A DNA stretch of 64,000 nucleotides, taken from positions 2,471,001 through 2,535,000 of the forward strand of contig NZ_CP014517.1 of NCBI RefSeq assembly GCF_001577265.1, given 5' to 3'. Within the stretch, counting starts at the first letter, position 1. Every line of letters begins with the position of its first letter. Positions 1 through 8,436 of this stretch are shown piece by piece. The notes beneath the pieces were generated by a model. It was not told where the DNA came from. It made no database searches and worked only from the letters and a program-made list of their open reading frames with translations. This stretch comes from Variovorax sp. PAMC 28711. GTDB taxonomy: Bacteria > Pseudomonadota > Gammaproteobacteria > Burkholderiales > Burkholderiaceae_C. The position numbers and the translations under genes were made by a program.

Positions 1-958
1 AGCCGAGCACCCCGGCCATGGCGAGGAACACCCCGTTCGGCATGCCCGGAATCACGCCCAGCAAGGCCAGGATGCCGGCAGTGAGCCCGAGCACGCGCGG
101 CGAGGTGAAGAGCTGTTGCACGATCTGGTGGCCGACGTCTTCTTCCTTGCCCACGCGCGAGATCACCATCGCCGCGGCGACCGAAATCAGCAGGCCGGGA
201 ATCTGCGCGACCAGCGCGTCGCCCACGGCCAGCAGCACATAGGTATCTGCCGCCTTGCCGACCGCCAGGCCGTGCTGCAGCACGCCGATGGTGAAGCCGC
301 CGATCACGCTGATGACGAGGATCAGGATGCCCGCGATCGCGTCGCCGCGCACGAACTTCGAGGCACCGTCCATGGCGCCGAAGAAGTTGGCTTCTTCCGC
401 CACTTCGAGGCGGCGGCGGCGTGCTTCCTTCTCGTCGATCACGCCGGCGTTGAGGTCGGCGTCCACCGCCATCTGCTTGCCGGGCATCGCGTCCAGCGTG
501 AAGCGGGCCGACACTTCGGCGATGCGCTCGGCGCCCTTGGTCACCACCACGAAGTTGATGACCACCAGGATCGCGAACACGATCAAGCCCACCGCGAAAT
601 TGCCGCCGATGAGAAAGTGGCCGAACGCCTCGATCACCGCGCCGGCCGCGCCCGGGCCGGTGTGGCCTTCGAGCAGCACCACGCGCGTGGAGGCCACGTT
701 GAGCGACAGCCGCATCAGTGTGGTGAGCAGCAGCACCGACGGAAAAGCCGCGAAGTCGAGCGGCCGGATCATGTAGGCCGCCACCATCATCACCATCAGC
801 GCGACCGCGATGTTGATGGTGAAGAAGGTGTCGAGCAGCCAGGGCGGGATCGGCAGCACCATCAGCGCGAGGATGGCGACGACCAGCAGCGGCGCGGCAG
901 CGCGCTGGAACATCGCGCCCTGCGTGCCGAACCACTGACGAATGGCTTGCGGGTTCAT
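1..958 (-). CDS. flhA: Flagellar export gate protein FlhA (N-terminal part)
   Basis: FlhA is a membrane subunit of the flagellar type III export gate; it works with FlhB and FliP/FliQ/FliR, and its C-terminal domain docks export substrates. About 319 codons are present; the cytoplasmic domain lies beyond the left edge. The visible part is the multi-spanning membrane region. It carries the family motifs RLSLNVASTR and, in the first large loop, DAMPGKQMAVDADLNAG (the FHIPEP signature), then REATION-free hydrophobic helices typical of the family. The ATG overlaps the flhB stop as ATGA, so the two are translationally coupled. Truncated only by the window edge. Confidence 0.95.
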   Translation of the reverse strand, partial: MNPQAIRQWFGTQGAMFQRAAAPLLVVAILALMVLPIPPWLLDTFFTINIAVALMVMMVAAYMIRPLDFAAFPSVLLLTTLMRLSLNVASTRVVLLEGHTGPGAAGAVIEAFGHFLIGGNFAVGLIVFAILVVINFVVVTKGAERIAEVSARFTLDAMPGKQMAVDADLNAGVIDEKEARRRRLEVAEEANFFGAMDGASKFVRGDAIAGILILVISVIGGFTIGVLQHGLAVGKAADTYVLLAVGDALVAQIPGLLISVAAAMVISRVGKEEDVGHQIVQQLFTSPRVLGLTAGILALLGVIPGMPNGVFLAMAGVLG

Positions 959-2112
959 GCGGAGGTGCTTTCGGCAGACGGTTTCTTGTGGAGCGGATCG
1001 AGCTCGGGCGGCACGAAGGGCTCGGGCACGACCTGCGGCATCGGGGCCTCACCGCGCAGCGCGGCCTTCAGGCGATACACATAGGCCAGCACCTGCGCCA
1101 CCGCGGTGTAGAGGCTGGCGGGAATCGGCTGGTCGATCTCGGCGTGGGCATACAGCGCACGCGCCAGCATCGGCGACTGCACCACCGGGATCGAATATTC
1201 CTTCGCGATGTCGCGGATCTTCATGGCCAGCAGGTCGGCTCCCTTGGAGATGACCTGCGGCGCGCTCATTTCCTTTTCGTCGTAGCGCATCGCCACGGCA
1301 AAGTGGGTCGGGTTCATCAGGATGAAGTCGGCGCGCGGCACCGCGGTGATGCTGCTGCGCTGCGCCATGTCGCGCGCGTTGTTGCGCTGGCGTCCCTTGG
1401 TGTGCGGGTTGCCGTCGGCTTCCTTGTGTTCCTGCTGGATTTCCTGGTGCGACATCTTCAGCTTGGCGCGGTGGAAGTGGTTCTGCAGCGGCACATCGAC
1501 CAGTGCGGCGGCCAGCACCACCAGCAGCACCAGGCTCAGGCCGGTGACCAGCCAGTCGCCCATCGCGGCCAGCCCGGCCGGCGAGTGCTGCATCCCGAGT
1601 TGCGCGATGGTGTGCAGCGAGCCTGCCGCGAACAGATAGCCGACCGTGCCGAGCAGCCCCGACAGCAAGACCAGCTTGGCGACGTTCACGAGTTGCTGCT
1701 TGGAGAGCAGGTTGCCGATGCCCGAGAGCGGATTGAGCCGGTTCAGGTCGGGCGTGATCGACTTGAGGCTGGCGACCCAGCCGCCGGTAGCCACGGTGGT
1801 CGCGACGGCGGCGAACAGCACGATCGCCGCGAAGATCGCGCACGCGGTCAGCCCGACCGTGGTGTACGCGGTCAGCCGCGCGAGCATGTCGGCGGGTTGC
1901 TGCACGTTGGCGGCGTTGAAATGAAAAGCCTGGGCCAGGCCAGCGCGCATGCGCTCGAACGCGGTGGGCGCCAGCAGCAGCAATGCGACGCCGCCGGTGC
2001 CGAGCACGGCCAGGTGCGGCAGGTCTTTCGAACGCGCGGCCTGACCATCGCGACGCGCCTGGTCGAGCTTGCGTTGCGTGGCGGGGAGTTGACGATCCTG
2101 GCTGCTGGACAT
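955..2112 (-). CDS. flhB: Flagellar export switch protein FlhB
   Basis: Membrane component of the flagellar export gate that switches specificity from rod/hook to filament substrates after self-cleavage. The 385-residue protein matches the usual length. It has four hydrophobic segments in the first ~215 residues, a basic linker, and the autocleavage motif NPTH at residues 267-270 (cut between N and P). The charged N-terminus and the proline-rich tail are normal for the family. It is the first gene of flhB-flhA, overlaps flhA by 4 bp, and is preceded by a copy of the 39-bp flagellar promoter element. Confidence 0.97.
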   Translation of the reverse strand: MSSSQDRQLPATQRKLDQARRDGQAARSKDLPHLAVLGTGGVALLLLAPTAFERMRAGLAQAFHFNAANVQQPADMLARLTAYTTVGLTACAIFAAIVLFAAVATTVATGGWVASLKSITPDLNRLNPLSGIGNLLSKQQLVNVAKLVLLSGLLGTVGYLFAAGSLHTIAQLGMQHSPAGLAAMGDWLVTGLSLVLLVVLAAALVDVPLQNHFHRAKLKMSHQEIQQEHKEADGNPHTKGRQRNNARDMAQRSSITAVPRADFILMNPTHFAVAMRYDEKEMSAPQVISKGADLLAMKIRDIAKEYSIPVVQSPMLARALYAHAEIDQPIPASLYTAVAQVLAYVYRLKAALRGEAPMPQVVPEPFVPPELDPLHKKPSAESTSA

Positions 2113-2133
2113 GAGGGGCTTCGGGTGTGCCGT

Positions 2134-2172
2134 TCATTGTCCGGAGCGGTGGCGCTTTCGAAGCGCCGATAA
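2134..2172 (-). promoter_or_regulatory. Flagellar promoter element, flhB copy
   Basis: Read on the minus strand, this is TTATCGGC, 21 nt, then CGGACAATGA. It lies 21 nt before the flhB ATG. The same two blocks with the same 21-nt gap occur before fliF and fliL. The downstream block resembles a -10 (ACAAT); no good -35 hexamer is visible, which suggests an activator-dependent promoter. The factor is not known; FlhDC is the obvious candidate by inference. Confidence 0.6.
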
Positions 2173-2188
2173 GCGGGTGCAGGGCCGG

Positions 2189-3193
2189 TCAATTCCCGGT
2201 GCTGCCGGTGCCGGCGATCTTTTGCGGCGCTTTCTCCGCGACCTTGTCGGCCGCCTTGCGGTCGCGCTGCACCTGGTCGGTGATGGCCTTCACCGCATCG
2301 GGCGCGTCCATGCGCGCGGTGCCGAGCAGCCGCGATTCGGCTTCGCGCGTGAGCACCGTGATGCTGATGCGGCGGTTCACCGGCGACAGCGCGTTGGTCT
2401 TGTCCATCAGGTCGCTGGCCGCGAGCCCGACCACGCGCACGAGCTTCTCGTCGGGCATGCCCGAGGCCACGAGTTCGCGGCGCGAGGCGTTGGCGCGGTC
2501 GGCCGAGAGTTCCCAGTTTCCGTAGCCGCGGTCGCCGTTGCCGTAGGGTGCGGCGTCGGTGTGGCCGGCCAGGCTCACGCGGTTTTCCACGCCGTTCAGC
2601 GAGGTGCCGATGGCGCGCAGGATGTCGCGCATGTAGGGCTTCACCAGCGCGGCGCCGGTGTCGAACATGGGGCGGTTCTGCGCGTCGACGATCTGGATCT
2701 CGAGGCCGTCGAGCGTCACTTCGAGGCGAACCTGCGATCTGAATTCCTTCAGGATCGGGCTCTCGTTGATGAGGCGCTCGATCTTCTGCTGCAGCGACGC
2801 CATGCGGCGCGCGTCCTGGCTGGCCGCCTCGCGCTTCATGTCGTCGTCGTTCATGCGCGCGCGGTCGTTGTTCTGGCCCTGCGACTTGCGCACCTGGCCG
2901 ACGCTGCGCGTGAGGTCGGTGCCGCCACCGGGAATGATGCTGGAGCTGTTGCCTGCGCCGGAGCCGCCCGGCATCGCCACCTGCAGCGGCGAATTGAAGT
3001 ACGAGGCGATGCCCTGCAGGTCGCCCTTGGCGGTCGAGCCGAGCAGCCACATGAGAAGGAAGAACGCCATCATGGCGGTCACGAAGTCGGCGTAGGCGAT
3101 CTTCCAGGCGCCACCGTGGTGGGCATGGGCCGTCTTCTTCACCCGTTTGATGATGATCGGCTGGAGCTTCTTGGTGCCGGGGCTGGTGGCCAT
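2189..3193 (-). CDS. motB: Flagellar motor stator protein MotB
   Basis: Stator subunit that anchors the MotA/MotB proton channel to peptidoglycan. The 334-residue protein has a basic N-terminus, one transmembrane helix at about residues 32-52 containing the channel aspartate D36 (motif YADFVTAMMAFFLLMWLL), a plug/linker region, and a C-terminal OmpA-like peptidoglycan-binding domain with LAGHTDA. It follows motA by 13 bp in the same orientation. The next gene downstream, flhB, has its own promoter element. Confidence 0.97.
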   Translation of the reverse strand: MATSPGTKKLQPIIIKRVKKTAHAHHGGAWKIAYADFVTAMMAFFLLMWLLGSTAKGDLQGIASYFNSPLQVAMPGGSGAGNSSSIIPGGGTDLTRSVGQVRKSQGQNNDRARMNDDDMKREAASQDARRMASLQQKIERLINESPILKEFRSQVRLEVTLDGLEIQIVDAQNRPMFDTGAALVKPYMRDILRAIGTSLNGVENRVSLAGHTDAAPYGNGDRGYGNWELSADRANASRRELVASGMPDEKLVRVVGLAASDLMDKTNALSPVNRRISITVLTREAESRLLGTARMDAPDAVKAITDQVQRDRKAADKVAEKAPQKIAGTGSTGN

Positions 3194-3206
3194 GGTGTGT
3201 TCCTGC

Positions 3207-4064
3207 CTACTTCTTCTTTACGTGGGCTTCGAGCTCGCTGAAGCTCGGGCGGTCGGTCGAGAACAGCACCTTGCGGCCGAACTCGATCGCGGTGGTCGGG
3301 TTGTAGCCCTGCATGCTCGCGAGCAGCGTGGTCTTGATGCACTGCAGCTCCTTGGAGGCGTCTTCGGCCTTCTGCTCGAGCAGGCCGCCGAAGGGCTCGA
3401 CGATGCAATACGCCAACAGGATGCCGAGGAAGGTGCCGACCAGCGCCGAGCCGATCATGGCGCCGAGCACGGCGGGCGGCTGGCCGACCGAGCCCATGGT
3501 GTTCACCACGCCGAGCACGGCCGCCACGATGCCGAAAGCCGGCAGGCCGCCGGCCAACCGCGCGATGGCGGCCACTGGCGCATGTTCTTCCTGGTGGTGC
3601 GTTTCGATCTCGCTGTCCATCAGCGCTTCGATCTCGTGCGCGTTGAGGTTGCCCGAGACCATCATGCGCAGGTAGTCGGTGGTGAACTCCACGACGTGGT
3701 GGTCCTTGCCGACGACCGCGTACTTCTGGAAGATCGCCGAATCCTGCGGTGCCTCGACGTCCTTCTCGATCGACATCAGGCCTTCCTTGCGCGCCTTCTG
3801 CAGGATGTCGTAGAGCAGCGCCATCAGTTCCATGTAGCGCGCCTTGGTGTACTTGGAACCCTTGAAGGCCTTGGGCACGGCCTTGAGCGTGGCCTTCAGC
3901 ACCTTGGGCTGGTTGTTCACGACGAAGGCGCCGAGGGCACCGCCGCCGATCACCATCATCTCGATGGGCAACGCGTGCAGCACGACGCCGATGTTGCCGC
4001 CGTGGATGATGTATCCGCCGAAGACGCAACCCAGCGCGACGAGGTAACCGATGATGACGAACAT
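3207..4064 (-). CDS. motA: Flagellar motor stator protein MotA
   Basis: Proton-channel stator subunit that couples ion flow to torque on FliG. The 285-residue protein has the family layout: two N-terminal membrane helices (starting MFVIIGYLVALGCVFGGYI), a large cytoplasmic loop (about 60-165), then two more helices including the conserved PAFGIVAAVLGVVNTM segment. It is the first gene of motA-motB. A terminator separates it from the upstream flhDC unit, so it probably has its own promoter. Confidence 0.97.
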   Translation of the reverse strand: MFVIIGYLVALGCVFGGYIIHGGNIGVVLHALPIEMMVIGGGALGAFVVNNQPKVLKATLKAVPKAFKGSKYTKARYMELMALLYDILQKARKEGLMSIEKDVEAPQDSAIFQKYAVVGKDHHVVEFTTDYLRMMVSGNLNAHEIEALMDSEIETHHQEEHAPVAAIARLAGGLPAFGIVAAVLGVVNTMGSVGQPPAVLGAMIGSALVGTFLGILLAYCIVEPFGGLLEQKAEDASKELQCIKTTLLASMQGYNPTTAIEFGRKVLFSTDRPSFSELEAHVKKK

Positions 4065-4109
4065 GGGGCAGTGATCAGTTCAAGGGCAGTGGGGCGCGGC
4101 AACAGGCAG

Positions 4110-4125
4110 TGCACCGCGCATGCCA
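4110..4125 (-). promoter_or_regulatory. Candidate sigma-54-type promoter upstream of motA
   Basis: On the minus strand the sequence is TGGCATG, four bases, then GTGCA, with GG and GC exactly 10 nt apart as in -24/-12 promoters (consensus TGGCACG-N4-TTGCA). It lies about 46 nt before the motA ATG. No enhancer site was identified, and in a GC-rich genome a chance match is possible. Confidence 0.3.
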
Positions 4126-4163
4126 CGATTGGGCGCTGGGTCGGGCTTGGGCGCTCCATGGAA

Positions 4164-4185
4164 AAGGGCCCGTAGAAGGGCCCTT
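4164..4185 (-). terminator. Rho-independent terminator after flhC
   Basis: Perfect 8-bp arms AAGGGCCC and GGGCCCTT flank a 6-nt loop. On the minus strand the stem runs into TTTTC. It lies about 35 bp past the flhC stop and separates flhDC from motAB. Confidence 0.7.
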
Positions 4186-4220
4186 ATCGCGTCTTTGACC
4201 GTTGGCGCGGTGCGCAGAAT

Positions 4221-4760
4221 TCACTGCAAATGAATGCCACCTGCCGCCGCACCCTTGCCCGCCCGCGCCGGCGGCACGCACAGCCCGCAGACGTAATGCT
4301 TGGCGTTCTCGTAGGGCTCGGTCACGAAGTGGCCGCCGCAGCGGGAACACTTCGTCATGGCGAGCATGTTGTTCTCCATGAAGCGCACCAGGCGCCAGGC
4401 CCGCGTGATCGACAACTGGGGTTCCAACTCGCAGGAACTGATCTGCTCGGTGTAGAGCTGGTAGGCCTTGATGAGCACGTCGACCGGCTCGAGGTCGCTG
4501 GTCTTGGCCAGATAGCTGTGAATGTTCTGGAACAGCGATGCGTGGATGTTCGGCTGCCAGGTGAGGAACCAGTCGGTCGAGAACGGCAGCTGGCCCTTGG
4601 AAGGCGACTTGCCGGCCACCTCCTTGTAGAGGCGCAACAGGCGCTCGTAGGAGAGTTCGGTTTCGCTCTCGAGCACCTGCAGGCGTGCGCCGAGCCCGAT
4701 CAGGCTGACCGCGCGACCGATCTGTCGCGAATCGCCGAGGACGCTTTTGGATGTGGCCAT
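4221..4760 (-). CDS. flhC: Flagellar master transcription activator FlhC
   Basis: FlhC forms the FlhD4C2 activator that recruits sigma-70 RNA polymerase to class II flagellar promoters. The 179-residue length is near the family norm (~190). The zinc site is intact: Cys138, Cys141, Cys158 and Cys161 (CSRC and CGLC). It lies 24 bp downstream of flhD on the same strand and is followed by a terminator. Confidence 0.96.
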   Translation of the reverse strand: MATSKSVLGDSRQIGRAVSLIGLGARLQVLESETELSYERLLRLYKEVAGKSPSKGQLPFSTDWFLTWQPNIHASLFQNIHSYLAKTSDLEPVDVLIKAYQLYTEQISSCELEPQLSITRAWRLVRFMENNMLAMTKCSRCGGHFVTEPYENAKHYVCGLCVPPARAGKGAAAGGIHLQ

Positions 4761-4784
4761 GACAGTTGCTCGCGTCTTCTTCGT

Positions 4785-5120
4785 TCAGGGCTGGATGGTC
4801 TCGGCGTAACGGCCGGCCATCACGATGCCCGCATGCAGGCGCGTCGTCGCGTCGTTCACCGTGCGGCCGCTGAGGTTGTGTTGCGTCAACAGGCTCCAGA
4901 CCATGTCGTCGTCGGCGCGGAAGCGGCACAGCAGCATGCTGCCCGAGGCGATCTTCATGATCTGCGCCGGGGACAACGCTTCGATCAGGTCGGCCGATTC
5001 TTCCGGCAGGCCGAGACGGAACAACGCCTGTGCCTTGTCCGCGCGGATGAGGCTCTGGGCCAGCATCAGGTAGGTGAGGTTGGCTTCACGAATCTCGGCA
5101 AGGATCTGTTCGCTGGTCAT
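4785..5120 (-). CDS. flhD: Flagellar master transcription activator FlhD
   Basis: Partner of FlhC in the master flagellar regulator. The start chosen gives 111 residues beginning MTSEQILAEIREANLTYLML, where the FlhD family starts; the longer upstream reading is AT-rich and does not look like protein. Helical content and the DKAQALFRLGL segment match FlhD. First gene of flhDC. Its upstream region is a long, unusually AT-rich non-coding stretch, as expected for a heavily regulated master promoter. Confidence 0.95.
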   Translation of the reverse strand: MTSEQILAEIREANLTYLMLAQSLIRADKAQALFRLGLPEESADLIEALSPAQIMKIASGSMLLCRFRADDDMVWSLLTQHNLSGRTVNDATTRLHAGIVMAGRYAETIQP

Positions 5121-5635
5121 TTCGGTGGCTTTCGTAGGACATCGTCCCGTTTGCGTTAAAGCCGATTCTGATCTTCGTAACAAAAACTTTAATAAGTAAA
5201 CAACTGTTAACAGCGTCTCTTTCTTGCGCCGTTTTGTCGTCCTGCGCCCTACGTCCAAAGTGTTCATGTGAACTTCCAGATTACAAAAACGGTGACGCTT
5301 TCGGCACCTTCGAGGTCGAAGGTATTCATTTATGAAGTCAAGGCCATGAAGCGGGGTGCTTGTTCCTCTGTTCACACGCTTCGCCAGAACCTTCAACTTG
5401 TTGGCGGCGTTGTGACGAGTGTGGCGTTGCAGACACGAATCGCGTGCTCGCAACCTCTGCAGTTCTTCCGGATTCTTGAGGGTGCGTTACGAAAAATAAA
5501 AGCCTCAAGCGCAGGCCGCATCGCACCGAAAACAAACCCAACGGGCCGCAAATGCGTTCCGCCAGGTGGCCAGTCTCTTTGCTGGCGTGACAGTGGCAGC
5601 AATGCCTGATTTATTCAGCTTTAAAGGAGCTTTCC
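5121..5635. promoter_or_regulatory. Divergent flhDC / fliC regulatory region (515 bp)
   Basis: No convincing gene is present. The half nearest flhD (about 5150-5220) is strikingly AT-rich against the GC-rich surroundings and includes a perfect 10-bp palindrome CTGTTAACAG at 5204-5213. A second dyad, GTTCA-TG-TGAAC, lies at 5262-5273. Both are plausible operator sites for flhDC control. A sigma-28-like site and a strong ribosome-binding site (AAAGGAG, 5623-5629) lie near fliC. Confidence 0.6.
5497..5522 (+). promoter_or_regulatory. Candidate sigma-28 promoter of fliC
   Basis: TAAAAGCC, 10 nt, then GCCGCATC, compared with the FliA consensus TAAAGTTT-N11-GCCGATAA. The TAAA and GCCG cores match, but the spacer is one base short and the last four bases of the -10 differ. 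It lies 113 nt before the fliC ATG. Weaker than the fliS promoter. Confidence 0.35.
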
Positions 5636-6802
5636 ATGGCCTCGATCATCAATACCAACATCAGTTCGCTGACCGCCCAACGCAACCTCTCGATGAGCCA
5701 GTCGTCCCTGGCCACGTCGATGCAGCGTCTGTCCTCAGGCCTTCGCATCAACAGCGCCAAGGACGACGCCGCCGGCCTCGCCATCTCCGAGCGCATGAGC
5801 TCGCAGATTCGCGGCATGAACCAGGCTGTGCGCAATGCCAACGACGGCATCTCGCTGGCGCAAACCGCTGAAGGCGCGCTGGGCGAAGTCGGCAACAACC
5901 TGCAGCGCATCCGCGAACTCGCCGTGCAGTCGGCCAATGCCACTAATTCGACGACGGACCGCGCAGCGCTCAATGCCGAAGTGACCCAGCTCGTTTCGGA
6001 AATCGACCGCGTGTCCAAGCAAGCCGACTTCAACGGCACCAAGCTGCTCGACGGCTCGTTCAGCAGCCAGCTGTTCCAAGTCGGTGCGAATGCAGGCCAG
6101 ACGATCGCTGTCGACAAGATCGCTAATACAACGGCCGGCGCGCTGGGCAATGTCAAGTTTGCCGCATCGGTCACCGGCGCCGCGATCACAGACGCTGCCG
6201 CCGCTGCGACCCTCGGCGGGTTCACCATCAACGGCGTCACGATTGGAGACGTCAAGGTCACCGTTGGGATGACCGGCGCAGACCAAGGTAAGGCGCTGGC
6301 CAGCGCGATCAACGCGAAGATGGGCGAGACCGGCGTCTACGCGACGCAGAACGAGACCGACCCCAGCCAAGTCGTGCTGACCTCGATCAAGGCAGGCAAG
6401 GATTTGGTGATCGCGGATGGCGCGGTCGGCACGGCAGCTGCGTCAGGTCAAGCAGCGGATACGACTGAAGTCGATGACGCCGATTTCAGCTTCGCCAAGG
6501 ACCTGGACATCACGTCCGTGGCCGGCGCCCAGAAGGCCATGGAAATCATCGACGCCGCCCTGACGCAAGTCAACGGCAGCCGTGCTGACCTCGGCGCGAT
6601 CCAGAACCGCTTCACCTCGGTGGTCACGAACCTGCAAACCAACGCAGAAAACACCTCGGCGTCGCGTTCGCGGATCCAGGACGCCGACTTCGCGGCCGAA
6701 ACGGCCAACCTGTCGCGCGCCCAGATCCTGCAACAAGCCGGCACGGCGATGGTCGCCCAGGCCAACCAGTTGCCGCAAACGGTGCTGAGCCTGCTGAAGT
6801 AA
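5636..6802 (+). CDS. fliC: Flagellin FliC
   Basis: Filament subunit, exported through the flagellar channel and capped by FliD. The 388 residues show the standard layout: a conserved N-terminal D0/D1 region (about 1-150, beginning MASIINTNISSLTAQRNL and containing LSSGLRINSAKDDAAGLAI), a variable alanine/threonine-rich centre (about 160-290), and a conserved C-terminal D1/D0 region ending QANQLPQTVLSLLK. Start supported by AAAGGAG seven bases upstream. A terminator follows. Confidence 0.98.
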   Translation: MASIINTNISSLTAQRNLSMSQSSLATSMQRLSSGLRINSAKDDAAGLAISERMSSQIRGMNQAVRNANDGISLAQTAEGALGEVGNNLQRIRELAVQSANATNSTTDRAALNAEVTQLVSEIDRVSKQADFNGTKLLDGSFSSQLFQVGANAGQTIAVDKIANTTAGALGNVKFAASVTGAAITDAAAAATLGGFTINGVTIGDVKVTVGMTGADQGKALASAINAKMGETGVYATQNETDPSQVVLTSIKAGKDLVIADGAVGTAAASGQAADTTEVDDADFSFAKDLDITSVAGAQKAMEIIDAALTQVNGSRADLGAIQNRFTSVVTNLQTNAENTSASRSRIQDADFAAETANLSRAQILQQAGTAMVAQANQLPQTVLSLLK

Positions 6803-6830
6803 TCAGGTAGCGCACAGGCGCACGCACAAG

Positions 6831-6862
6831 GCGGCTGACGGATTTCCCGTCCGCCGCTTTTT
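6831..6862 (+). terminator. Rho-independent terminator after fliC
   Basis: Arms GCGGCTGACGG and CCGTCCGCCGC pair with a single mismatch around a 5-nt loop, followed by TTTTT. It lies 28 bp past the fliC stop and just before the fliD ribosome-binding site, as expected for a highly expressed flagellin. Confidence 0.8.
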
Positions 6863-6888
6863 GGCCATTCGGCCGAAGGAGAAACGAC

Positions 6889-8337
6889 ATGGCAGCAGCG
6901 ATTTCATCGGCCGGCATCGGCAGCGGTCTCAAGGTGGACGACATCATCACGAGCCTGATGGCGATCGAGAAGAAGCCGCTGAATGCGCTGAAAACCCAGG
7001 CCGCGGTGCTCGACAGCAAGATATCGGCCTTCGGCACGCTCACCGGACAACTGGCGTCACTGAGCGATGCGGTCGACAAGCTCAAGCTGCCGGGCACTTG
7101 GAACGCCAAGTCGGTAGTCTCGTCGACGCCGTCCGCCGTCGGCGCGAGCGTGTCGGGCGACAGCGCGCAGGCCACGTCGTTCAGCGTGGCGGTGTCGCAG
7201 CTCGCGCGGTCGCAGTCGGTGGCGTCGAGCGCGGTGGCCGCGGGCAGCGGCTTCGGCGCCGGCACGCTGTCGATCCAGCTCGGCAGTTGGGCCACCGGCA
7301 GCCCGTCGGCCTTCACCGCCGGCAGCGCCGCAGCGGTGTCGGTCACGGTGGAAGAGGGCGACAGCATGGCGACCATCGCCTCCAAAATCAACGCGTCCGG
7401 CGCCGGCGTCTCGGCGACGGTCCTGAAGGACCTGTCGGGCGAGCGCCTCCTGATCCGTTCGTCGAACACCGGCGTGGCCAACGGCTTTCGCATCCGGTCC
7501 GCCGACGATGCCGCCGCCACCGGCCCGAGCCTCGGCGCGCTGGCCTTCGACCCCGAGGCCGGCGCGACCGGCATGGCGGCCAATGCGGCCCGGTACGGGC
7601 TCAATGCGCAGGCCACGATCAACGGCATCGCGATCGACTCCGCGAGCAACACCCTGATCGACACGGTGCCCGGCCTCACGCTCACGTTGTCGCAGGTCAC
7701 GACCTCGCCGGTCGAGGTGGCGGTCGGCAACGACACCACGAAACAGACCGACGCGATCAACGCGTTCGTCAAGGCCTACAACGCGATGAACCAGCTCATC
7801 AATGCGGCCACCAAATACGACGCCACCGCCAAGGCGGGCGCGCTGCTGCAAGGCGATTCCACGACCACCGGCCTGCAGACGGCCATGCGCAGCATGATCG
7901 GTGCGATGTCCGGCGGTGGCAGCACGCTGCAGCGGCTGTCGGACCTCGGCGTGTCGATCGCCAAGGACGCAGCGGGCGACCTGGCGGTCGATTCGACCCG
8001 GCTCGCCACGGCCCTGAAAGACCCGTCGGCGGTCAGGCAGTTCTTCATCAGCGCGGCAGGCGCCTCCGACAGCGGCGCCGGCTTCGCGACCCGGATGTCG
8101 GGATTTCTGCAGTCCGCGATCGGCAGCACGGGCGTGCTCGGCACCAAGACCAGTTCGCTGCAAACCCAGAAAAGTCTCAACACCAAGAGTCAGGACAAGC
8201 TCTCCGATCGCCTCACCCTGGTGGAAGAGCGCATGCGCAAGCAATACACCGCGCTCGACACCAAGATGGCCTCGCTCAATGCGCTGAGCGCCTATGTGAC
8301 GCAGCAGGTCGCCACCTGGAACAAGTCGACGGGTTGA
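6889..8337 (+). CDS. fliD: Flagellar filament cap protein FliD
   Basis: Forms the cap that folds flagellin at the filament tip (hook-associated protein 2). At 482 residues it has the FliD N-terminal domain (starting about residue 8, SAGIGSGLKVDDIITSLMAI), a Ser/Ala-rich central region, and the C-terminal FliD domain ending in a helical segment (YTALDTKMASLNALSAYV). AAGGAGA precedes the ATG. It follows the fliC terminator and precedes fliS-fliT in the usual order. Confidence 0.97.
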   Translation: MAAAISSAGIGSGLKVDDIITSLMAIEKKPLNALKTQAAVLDSKISAFGTLTGQLASLSDAVDKLKLPGTWNAKSVVSSTPSAVGASVSGDSAQATSFSVAVSQLARSQSVASSAVAAGSGFGAGTLSIQLGSWATGSPSAFTAGSAAAVSVTVEEGDSMATIASKINASGAGVSATVLKDLSGERLLIRSSNTGVANGFRIRSADDAAATGPSLGALAFDPEAGATGMAANAARYGLNAQATINGIAIDSASNTLIDTVPGLTLTLSQVTTSPVEVAVGNDTTKQTDAINAFVKAYNAMNQLINAATKYDATAKAGALLQGDSTTTGLQTAMRSMIGAMSGGGSTLQRLSDLGVSIAKDAAGDLAVDSTRLATALKDPSAVRQFFISAAGASDSGAGFATRMSGFLQSAIGSTGVLGTKTSSLQTQKSLNTKSQDKLSDRLTLVEERMRKQYTALDTKMASLNALSAYVTQQVATWNKSTG

Positions 8338-8351
8338 GTCGACGACAGGCA

Positions 8352-8378
8352 TTGAGTTTGCCCGTCGACTGCCGATAA
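8352..8378 (+). promoter_or_regulatory. Sigma-28 (FliA) promoter of fliST
   Basis: TTGAGTTT, exactly 11 nt, then GCCGATAA. This matches the FliA consensus (TAAAGTTT-N11-GCCGATAA) at 14 of 16 positions, including the whole -10. It lies 58 nt before the fliS ATG and would also drive the downstream fliT and ATPase genes. Confidence 0.75.
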
Positions 8379-8436
8379 CAAGAGTGTGAAGTGAATGCAG
8401 CGCACCCCTCGCGAAGCACCCAAGGAACACACCATC

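Noticed and set aside
116..1084. Plus-strand open frame opposite flhA and the flhB end
   Set aside because: His/Asp/Arg-rich shadow of two certain flagellar genes.
4184..4222. A fourth TTATCG-type block with a weak downstream AAT box
   Set aside because: It overlaps the flhC terminator, the second block matches poorly, and no gene follows on that strand.
5268..5609. Possible small gene (about 113 codons) between flhD and fliC
   Set aside because: No convincing ribosome-binding site, composition unlike neighbours, and it covers the promoter region of fliC.
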